A stretch of DNA of 64,000 nucleotides. Source: Macrophomina tecta (lineage: Eukaryota; Ascomycota; Dothideomycetes; Botryosphaeriales; Botryosphaeriaceae). The stretch lies in NCBI GenBank assembly GCA_024180945.1, contig JAKSGN010000022.1, positions 1,361,340 through 1,425,339 of the forward strand. The letters are read 5' to 3'. Each line of letters opens with the position of its first letter. The first letter of the stretch is position 1. Made by a program: the position numbers and the translations under genes. This document shows positions 53,480 to 61,879 of this stretch, piece after piece. A model generated the notes under the pieces. The model made no database searches. It was not told the DNA's origin and was given only the letters and a program-made list of their open reading frames with translations.

Positions 53480-56400
53480 TATAGTTCTCTTCTCTCTTCT
53501 TAATACGGTTCTTCTTTTTTTTTTTAATATAGTTCTCTCTCTCTTCTCGATATAATATTAATTCTATATACCCTTCTATCTATCTTTTTTAAATACTAAC
53601 TATATTATCTATCTTTTTTTACTCTTCTTTATACTCTCTACCTATCCCGCTAACTATAAAATTTTCTAAATTAAATTATTACTTTTTATCTCTATCGTAT
53701 CCCGCTTTCTATCTAAATATTCTACTATTTTATTACTACGCTATACTTCTACGCCCTTCTTCGCTATTCTTTATAACTACTTTTTCTAAACTGCCTCGTA
53801 CCCGTACTTAATCCCGTATAACGCTGCTAATAAAACCCCGCCGAACTGATATTCTTTTTTTATTCTCTTCTACCCGCTACTGTCGTTACTCTTCTACTCG
53901 CTATATACCCTCTGCGGCGCCCTATATTTAAAATAACTCGAATATTGGTTGTATTTAATCTTTCGGCTCGCCTTTTGTTTATTTTACTCTATACGCCGCC
54001 CCTTCTTTATTTTGTAATTACTAATTCTATGCTCTGCCACTCGACCCGCCGTTTTATATATTTTGTAAATACTTCTCTAATGCCGTAACTACTACTTTAT
54101 TCTTTTTATCTCCTGCCTTTCTTTTTGCGCCCGTACCGTTTATTTTGCGTACGGCCGTGCCCGCTGCCGCTTTTATCTATAGAACGCTACTTTATCTCTC
54201 TTTTTTTTTATTTGTTTTCTCTTCGTTTGTTTCTTCTTTACTTGTCTTCTCTTTTCTACTATTTTAATTATTGTTCGCTGCTCTATTTCTTTTATATCTT
54301 TATCTATATTTTTCTCTTCTTTTTTTTTTACTTTATTTTTTTCTTCTTCTTCTACTTTATTTTCCTCTTCTTTTCTCTCTTTGTAATTATTATATCGTTT
54401 TTTTTCTTTCTTGTATTCTGTTCGCCTCGTTCGGCCGTCGAAATACTCGTTTATAATAATGCGCCGGTACTATCTATTCGCTAAATTCGTATACCGCCTT
54501 ATTAATTCGTTGTCTTCCTCTTCTTTTCTATTATCTATAAACTCTAATTTTAATTTTTCTCTAATAATAACCGCCTTGCTTCTTTTATTATCTCTTTTCG
54601 CCCTGCCGCTCTTCTGCCCGTAATTTATTATGCTACGCGGCTCGCCCGCGTGTACGATTAATCTAATACCTAGTATATTAATTTCTATTTCTAACGCGCT
54701 CGTCGCTACTACTACCCGCTTTCTATCTACCCGGAAATCTTCTAATACCTCGTTTTTTCGCCGCTCGCTTATGTCTGCTTAGAATTTCTTATATACGAAC
54801 CGCCTTACTTTTACTAACCGCTCTACCTTCCCTCTTATCTTATAATAAACTACTACTTTTTCCTTCGCTAATACTCTTAACTCGCGCTCTACTAACTCTG
54901 CTACTAAATTCTTTTGCTTTTTTCTACTACTCTTCTTTTTATTAACTATCCGATACTATATATTCTTCCGTACCGTTGACCCTCTAAATATCTTTATCTT
55001 ATTCGCCCTCTATTCTATTCTTTTATATAATCTGCTCTTCTTTATTATTGGTAATATCGCCGTTAATAATACTATCTACGTCTTAACTCCGGCTAACTTG
55101 TCTAACTGCTATAAATACTTTCGAAAATCTACTCTATCGTTTAATATAACGTAATATTTATCTACTACGATACGGTCTAACTGCCTCGTCTATCTAATGC
55201 GCTTTAAAAACGTCCCGAACTTCTTACCTACCGCCGTCTTCGGCGTTACTAATACGATTGACTTCGTATTTAGCTACCGCCTACCGCTTTATACCGCGTA
55301 CCGTACCCCCGTCTTATTATACCGCCGCTTTATATTCTTTCGTAATGACTTTAACGGTACTACTACTATTATCGTGCTATTGGGTTCTACCTACGCCGAT
55401 AATATAAATAATACGCTCTTGCCCGCCCCCGTTAGTATTACTACTACTACGGGGCTATGCCCTACCTTAATCGTATCTAATACTAGCTTTTATACGCTAC
55501 GAAAAATTGTTTTTTTACTTACTAACTACTGTAACTATTTCTCGCCGTTTATCTTATTTAATTAGATTTAATGATTTAACCGCTTCTCTTTCGCCTTTTT
55601 CTCGAACGGGTATCGCTTACGCTTTTTACTCGTCATTTTACTATTCGCTGCCTTATTCCGCTTGTCTGCCTAACCCGTCGATTCGAATCCTAAAAATCGG
55701 TGCTAATTAATACTATATGCCCGGAACTACTATCTTTATTCTACTATCTACCCTAACTACTTGTTACGGCGCAGCCTACACAGGACCTGGGTAAGAAGGA
55801 TAAGAAGGACAAGCGGGGCGCCTACGCACCCGCGAGAAAGATCCACCGGCAAGGAGTCACGTGACTCCCGGTTCAACTGTTCAGAGCCTTGGCACTCTGA
55901 ACTCCTGAACTCGCGAAGTTCAGACGTTCAACCGCTTGGCAGAATGAACCCATGAACTATCAGATTGTATACACTCTCCCACTATTATATAAACCACACT
56001 CTTTAGATAGCTTTGACCTTCGTGGTCAACTTCAATAACAATTCGCACATTGTTAGTAACACGGCCTTCGCACGCAGTGCTCAGTCTTGTCACGTGTTCG
56101 ACTTGCTCTCACCCTCTTCTTGTACCCACTCAAGGAAATCCTTCGACAGGTTTTCTCCCTCTTCGGTGTTTGGATCCTTAGAGGCAGAGGCCCGCTCGTT
56201 ACACTACTCTATAATTTTTCTTATATATACGATTCCCGCTACGTGTAACGTATACTCTATCTACGCGTCCGCGATCGCCGTCGCTATACCGTTTTTATTC
56301 TACCGCTACTCGCTATCGTCTTTCTCTCTATTATTCTACCTAAACGCTATTGGCCCACGGATCTACTACCTACTAATTGCTATCGCGATATTACGGTACG

Positions 56401-57512
56401 CCCGTATTATAACTTTATATTCTAACTCCGCTATCGTCTTTCGCTTAATCGCCTATCTTATCCGCTTTATTGTCTACTTCTTACCCCCGGGCTCGGCTGT
56501 CTATAAATGCGCGGATAACGCCGGCGACTACGACTACGGCTGTTTTTTTTACTATTGCTACTGCCTTTACTACTCTTTCTACTACTACTGCCGCCCCTGT
56601 CCGGGTGTACTATTTCGCCGCGCGATGAAATACTTTTATCTGTGCTATTATTGCTGCTTCTACTGCTGCTTATCTTATATTAATACCTTAATTCTCTGCT
56701 GAAACGGTAAAACTAACTATAAATACTATACTAATAACTCGCCTACCTCGCGCGGTAAATATCGATAAATAATCTTAATATCTTTCTATAACACGTACCC
56801 CTTGTAATACCGCGTAATAAACACGACTATCCCGTCTTTGATAAAAATATGCCGGTGCCCCGCCTTCGCCGTGTTACTATACCTAATATTTAATATCTCC
56901 GGCCCTCTCGCCGGCTGCCCGCCCGTTATATATATTAATACTAATAACTTTTTCTTAAACGCCGTAATCCGGCTTATCTAATCCGATACCGCCTTGCGGT
57001 TTAATTTGGACGCCGTTTTCTACCGGGTAAACCGTCTTTTAATCCCGCCGTTCTCTATAATCCGCTTAAATAACTACGACCGCCCGTCTATCGGGAATCT
57101 ATTACGCTAATCTTATAAAAAATTCTATCCGCGCCGCCCGTTCGTCGGATTATCGTATATTAAATACTATAGTACCGCCGGGACCTTCTACCTTCTCTTA
57201 TAAAATAATAAATCCTCTACTAATACCTACGCTGTCCCCTACGCTAAACCGTGTACTATTCCGCGGAACTGCGCTATGCTAAACGATATATTCTTATACT
57301 CTAATATATCTCTATTTTTCTACCCGACGTGCCCTTTTACCGTTGTGTTAAAATAAATCTTTATACTATACGCCCGTAAATTTAAAAACTACTATATCGG
57401 GCTATCGCTGCCGCGGACTATAAAATCGTCTATTATCTTATTTATCTACTATAATCCGCTTCTACTGGCGCGTCTACTACTCTTACCGCTTCTACTACTT
57501 TCTGTAACGGCG
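53480..57512 (-). pseudogene. RecQ-type helicase, middle and C-terminal part (inverted, RIP-mutated)
   Basis: Read from 57512 down, it continues the N-terminal block at 46750-48453. A conserved region includes AQFRGIVHGL, VLVEDLLFY, FPIDGRSQLF, TGGQPARGPEILNIRYSNT and RYLPREVGELLVQYL (57280-56720). It is interrupted by a solo LTR1 (55762-56203). The helicase core follows: Walker A TGAGKSVLF (GAGKS at 55415-55429), VVVVPLKSL, a degraded DECH box reading VVDKYY (near 55160), VVLLTA-like motif III, and a C-terminal lobe ending in QKSGRAKRD, a RIP-altered QxxGRxGRD (about 54610). A Lys/Glu-rich linker (54500-54200) is the strand opposite the long T-rich frames. The C-terminus is cut by the junction LTR1 and should continue beyond 64000. 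Confidence 0.8.
55762..56203 (+). repeat. solo LTR1 (442 bp) in the helicase gene
   Basis: Perfect 5-bp target duplication CTACT (55757-55761 and 56204-56208) and typical LTR1 ends. Hardly RIP-mutated. U3 holds the palindrome GGAGTCACGTGACTCC (55853-55868) and two hairpins (55879-55902, 55905-55923). A solo LTR arises by recombination between the two LTRs of a full element. Confidence 0.93.
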
Positions 57513-58062
57513 GCCTTTTCTACTAGGCTTCGGAGTTACCTAGTAGGGTTAGGTAGCGGTAGGGTTTACCTTGAAGGATAAGAGAAGGGTAAAGGATTAG
57601 AACGATGGGTAGCGGTTACGTGATAGGTTGGTGCGCGGTGCGCGTTAGGCTTATTATCTCTAATAAGTCTATATTGGAATCTTGAGTTAACTATAAAGGT
57701 TAAAGTACTATCTAATAAGTATATCTATATACTGTAGGAAAATTATAGCAATCTAGATCGATATAGCTAGATTAAAGCAGCTGGATTAATGGTATTAGAT
57801 TATTAATCTTAGATTAGGTTAATCTAGGTGGGCCCTGTGAGTCTTACGTAACTCGGGCGCTAAAGCCCGTTTCCTGGAATCCGACTTTTGTATCGGTTAC
57901 GGGAGTATTCTACCGCTAGATTATTGTTTTTTGGACCGTATAAGTTGTTCGACTTTCTCTCGTCCGTTTCTCTTGGCTCGAAGCCGGTTTCCGGGATTTG
58001 TGACTTCTTTTTTATAGGCGTTCTTCCCCTGCGGGAGTTTACCTGGTCTGTGTTCTTGTGGT

Positions 58063-58070
58063 CTTGCTGT
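58063..58070. repeat. hAT-2 target duplication, left copy
   Basis: CTTGCTGT, identical to 60796-60803; 8 bp is the hAT hallmark. Confidence 0.95.
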
Positions 58071-58172
58071 CAGACATCCCAATAATAAATAAATACATAA
58101 TATTGACATATTCTTATGTATTCATTGGCAGATCCTAATATTATTATCGATTGCTAAGCTTATCAATAATTA

Positions 58173-60466
58173 TTAATATAAAACTGAAGCGCCATGCATG
58201 TCGTCGTTGCCGCCAGCAATATCCATGACCTTACCATCTACTGCCACGTAGACTTTGCGGACCAAGTCATTCTTCACCCAGTTGCTCAGGCATTGAAGCT
58301 TCTCGATAGTATCAGGCGAGAGCCGTGCCCTGTCCCAAGAAATTGTCCGCCTTGCGCAAGAGAATACCCGTTCCGGATCGTCGGACATCGCCGGCACACT
58401 TAGTATGTCAATGGCCAATTGGTGTAAACGTGGATACTCAATCCTCTGTTCTTCTCGACACCACCATTCAAGCGGTGCTTTGGTCGTCATAGGTCTTGGC
58501 GGAGAATTGACGAATTTTTCGAATTCATCCTCATCTCCGGGTTCATCCAAGACACTCATTGACTGCTTGATACGCTCGTACGGTGTTACTTCCCGTCGTT
58601 CGTCGTTCAGCCGAGCCGCGGACTCCGACGGGAGTGGCCGGTCCTTGTACTTCGCCCAATGCTGCCGTGCACCAGCAATAGCGGTCTGCCTCCATTCCTC
58701 TGCCCAGTGGCGGTCAAGGTACCTCCGGCGCTTTTCTGGATGGAGCAATAATGCCGTGGCATATATTGGGTTTCTGTCACTCTCTTCATAATACTTCGAG
58801 AGAACCCACCAACCCATGTGAATGGAATGAACCATACGCGCGTTGCTGGCGTATTTGCCCTGCTTTAACATCAGTCCAGGTCTGGTAATCGATCGAGCCG
58901 TCCATGGCTTACCTTGGCATTCTCAAACTGCATGAAAAGAATATCCATATTCTCTAGCACCTGATCTATTGATGCCCACTCCATTTGCTGCTCCAAGGTC
59001 GCTTGGTAAAACGGCTGCAAGAACTCGTGAGTCATTTTGAGTACTTGCCAATCATCATGTGTGAGGATGTCGTCTTCCAGCTCGTTGTGGTATTGGTTGA
59101 GGAATATTGACAATGGACCCTCTTGGCTGATAGCCGCATCAAGCAACTTGAACCATGAGTTCCAACGGGTGATATTGTCAATTCCAAGCGCCTTTTCTGC
59201 AATGTCATCCCATGCATCGTTGCGCACTGTGGAATTACGGATGAACACCGCAATGTTGTGGAGTTTACCCATTGGGCCGATGCTCCGCCAGCCGGCAGTG
59301 TCATGGCGTTTCTTGCGCCTGTCGTGACTCTTGTGACAAGTGTTCGACTGAATTTGGTCGTGTAACGCGTCCGCAACTGTTACATCATTTACCTCGTGTT
59401 GCGCCTGCGCAATTGCGGCCTGCAGAGCGTCCTCACTAGTTGCAAAGAGAAAGGCTTGAAGGGACAAGTTAATGATGTGGCCGGCACACCGCGTTCGAGA
59501 GGACACTGGGTCAAGTGTAAGGCCGTACTCTTGCGACAGCTCAACAGCAAGTTGGCGGAGACAGGTGTCATTCTTTGCGTCATTGTCCCCAGTGAAGTAG
59601 CCGATTCGGGGCGCTAAGTGGTACTGTCGGATAATCGTCATCAAGTGAGGTGCCATAGCCGTGCCGGCGTGAGAGCGGCGGAGGTTTGGTAGCCCTAGCA
59701 ATGCTTTCCGAGGTTTGTAGGCCTCGTCAACCCATTGGGCGTGAACAGCGATATAGGCCTTCCGCTGAGGAGAAGACCATACGTCCATAGCAATGTGTAC
59801 GAGGCTCCGGGCACGTTCTAGCCATTCCTTTACGGATTGTTGATGCGCATCGTAGGCCCTATCCAAGTCCGCCGCAACTGTGCTACCGGAATCAGTTAGG
59901 AACTCTTCAACGGCAGGGTTTATCGCGGCCAGAAGTGCCTGGTATTCCGGCCAGGTTACGAAGTTGAGCGGTAAATGTTTATGTGCGGATAGCAACATCT
60001 GTGCCTCTCGAAAGGCATCGACATTGATTACACTCCGTAGAGTGTTCATCTCATTCTCCCTGACTTGCTGCAGCCGCTTGCCGGTTGTCCTTGCGAAGGC
60101 ATTTTCGATGGCTAGTTGGCGCCTGTTTTGAGATTTTGAATCCTCTCGAACAAGTATGTGATGAGCCTTCTCGAGATGATAGCGGGCGTTGCCAGATATG
60201 TGGGTTGACCAGGATGGATTGCGACAACGCGTGCAGTAGTGAAGTAATTTCCCGCTCATAGTACGTGGCTCGTCGCCTTGAGCTTCTCGAAAGTGATCCC
60301 ATGTTGATGTGGCTCTCAGTTTCCGTCTCTTGACCGTATGCTGAGCTGACGATGCCTCGGGTTCTGACAGTGTGCTGGCAACTTGTGAGGCACTGTCAGA
60401 GGGTACCACGGAGGAAGAACTTGACGGGGCATTGGATTGGGGCAGTGAGGATATGTTGACGTCCAT
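58173..60466 (-). CDS. hAT-2 transposase, 746 aa, one 53-bp intron
   Basis: Two exons (60466-58913 and 58859-58173) join across an intron 58912-58860 (GTAAGC...AAGCAG) to give FENAK-GKYASNARMV, which removes an otherwise premature stop at 58871. Features: a Ser-rich N-terminus and basic KRRKLR; a BED finger with Cys78, Cys81, His97 and His102; core aspartates in IAMDVWSS (Asp228) and TGDNDAKND (Asp294); and a C-terminal dimerisation region with PAMSDDPERVFS, where Glu681 fits the third acid. The length nearly equals hAT-1 (748 aa), but the sequences are clearly different lineages and hAT-1 has no intron here. With intact TIRs and duplication, this looks like a recently mobile copy. Residue roles are by motif position. 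Confidence 0.94.
58860..58912 (-). other. hAT-2 transposase intron (53 bp)
   Basis: GT-AG intron in phase 0. Its removal restores a continuous family-typical reading between the core and the C-terminal domain. Confidence 0.85.
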
Positions 60467-60795
60467 TGTCGTGTGTAGAGATATGTCGCTGATGTATTAC
60501 GAACTGCGTACTTGCAACGTGACGGGTATGGCGAGGCAGCAGTTTCGGTTGCTAGGAGTTACAAACATTGGAGTTCACCTCCTATCTAGAGGCCTGATAA
60601 GCAGTAATATGCGTACAAGACTGCAATTTAATCTGAAACACTCTGGGGGAATTGGCGCTGGAAAATAGTGGGCCTATATTATTAATAGTTAACAATATAT
60701 ATTTATTGGCAGCGTCTATATTATTATCCTTATGGAAAAGCTTAACAATAAATATGCCCTTAATAATAAATATATATTTATTACTGGGATGTCTG

Positions 60796-60803
60796 CTTGC
60801 TGT
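60796..60803. repeat. hAT-2 target duplication, right copy
   Basis: CTTGCTGT, identical to 58063-58070. Confidence 0.95.
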
Positions 60804-61119
60804 GCCGCGTGGGCGTCGTTTTCGTGCGGGCTTTTATTGCTATCTTGTCTAGGCCCGTACGCGCCGTCTTTTCTTGCGGCTGGTTTTCCCGTGCGGGCGT
60901 GCTGGTGGTGCGGCTCTGCTGTTTTTGTGGGTTTCTGGCCCCTGCGGTGCCTTTTCCCGTGCGGGCCTTCCGCCTGTGGGGTTATAAAGTCCTTGTTCTC
61001 TAGGGTTTGTAATACTATTCCCCCTCTTAAGGATCTTCGGCCCGAAGATTTGTTTGTTCGTCTATATCTTAGGCTTTCTTTGTTTTTTTATTTTCTTTCT
61101 TTACTGTAAGCCTTCCACC

Positions 61120-61863
61120 ATGCCTCCGAAACGAAAGCGCGATTTATAGAAGACTAAGCGTAAGTCTCTAGGTGCGAAGATTGATTTACTAGGTGTCGCG
61201 ATGCCTATTTCTTGTTCGTAGTGTTTGCTTCTGAACGCCCAGCGAAAGGCGGAGGAGCCTAAGGTAGTGTGTTGGGTGGCCTTGGGTTTTTCTCGTTGTG
61301 GCGAATGTTGTCGTGCCGGGCGCACTGGTTGTAATGCTAGCGGGCTTAAGGACTTCGATTGTTAGTTCTTCTTTAGTGGTCTCGCTAGTCTACTAATCCT
61401 TCCTCTAGTTGAGCGTCTTCGTCGTGCCTTAGATAAGGCGCGCTCGGAACGTGCTGCTTTCGAAGATTAGCTTTAAAAGGCGGCCTCCGGTCTTTCTCGT
61501 GCTAAAAAATAGTAGGAGTTACTTAAGCGTCGTGCTGCTCTGATGTTGTAGCGTAAGTCGGACGCGATCGATGTGCTTGGGGAGTTGGAAGCGTTGGAGG
61601 CTGGGGATGCCTCTGACCCTAAAAATGCCAAGGAGGAACGATCGTCAAAGCGTTTACGTGGCGATACCTTAGCTAATAACGTTGTGGGGTCGTCCTAGTC
61701 TATTGAATCTCCTAGTGTTGGTTCGGGTTCTGCGCCTCCCGAGGATTCCGGTCTAGTTGATTAGGCGCGGTTGTCTTCGTTTTCTAACTTTGATTTTGGG
61801 TCCTTCGTGTATGACGAGTCGGCGGTGTTAGTCGATCTAGGTTTCGGCGATGGAACTCATTAA
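61120..61863 (+). pseudogene. LTR2 antisense ORF (247 codons) with an extended Zn2Cys6-like cluster
   Basis: From ATG 61120 (MPPKRKRD) one frame runs 744 bp to TAA at 61861-61863 on the strand opposite to pol. It is interrupted only by TAG/TAA codons of RIP type (for example codons 10, 34 and 81). The cysteines are Cys32-x2-Cys35-x15-Cys51-x8-Cys60-x2-Cys63-x7-Cys71, with an extra Cys64: the same second half as in Gypsy-1 and a longer first loop. Then come a Leu/Arg-rich helical stretch (LVERLRRALDKARSERAAF), a Ser/Pro-rich region and an acidic tail (ending FGSFVYDESAVLVDLGF). A basic N-terminus, metal cluster, coiled coil and acidic tail resemble a transcription activator. That function is inference. 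Confidence 0.72.
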
Positions 61864-61879
61864 TGAGTTCTTAATAGTT

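Larger units (their letters stand above)
58071..60795 (-). mobile_element. hAT-2, complete hAT transposon (2725 bp) with perfect 8-bp duplication
   Basis: TIRs CAGACATCCCA / TGGGATGTCTG (extending as TAATAAATA after one mismatch) and target duplication CTTGCTGT at 58063-58070 and 60796-60803. It encodes one transposase with one intron and no defects. No RIP-type damage. It sits inside an LTR2 LTR, so it arrived after that element. Confidence 0.96.
57513..61014 (-). repeat. LTR2 3' LTR (about 769 bp), interrupted by hAT-2
   Basis: Complement of the 48454-49232 LTR, running from TGTAACGGCGGCC at 57513 to GTTTGTAATA at 61014. hAT-2 plus its 8-bp duplication is removed to obtain the length. Next to its outer end is CTTTC (57508-57512), the complement of the GAAAG duplication. 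Confidence 0.9.

Noticed and set aside
54125..54623. Long plus-strand frames rich in Phe, Leu, Tyr and Ser, looking like membrane proteins
   Set aside because: They are the opposite strand of the Lys/Glu/Asn-rich linker of the helicase pseudogene; composition alone creates the apparent helices.
55197..55710. Plus-strand frames of 122 and 67 aa
   Set aside because: The minus strand carries Walker A and neighbouring helicase motifs; these are antisense shadows.
56013..56702. 229-aa plus-strand frame
   Set aside because: It starts inside the solo LTR1 and continues opposite the helicase reading; a shadow frame.
58405..58791. 128-aa plus-strand frame
   Set aside because: Antisense to the well-supported hAT-2 transposase exon 2.
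58173..58871. A separate 232-aa gene downstream of a 531-aa gene
   Set aside because: A 53-bp GT-AG intron joins both into one transposase with a natural family reading; the stop at 58871 lies within the intron.
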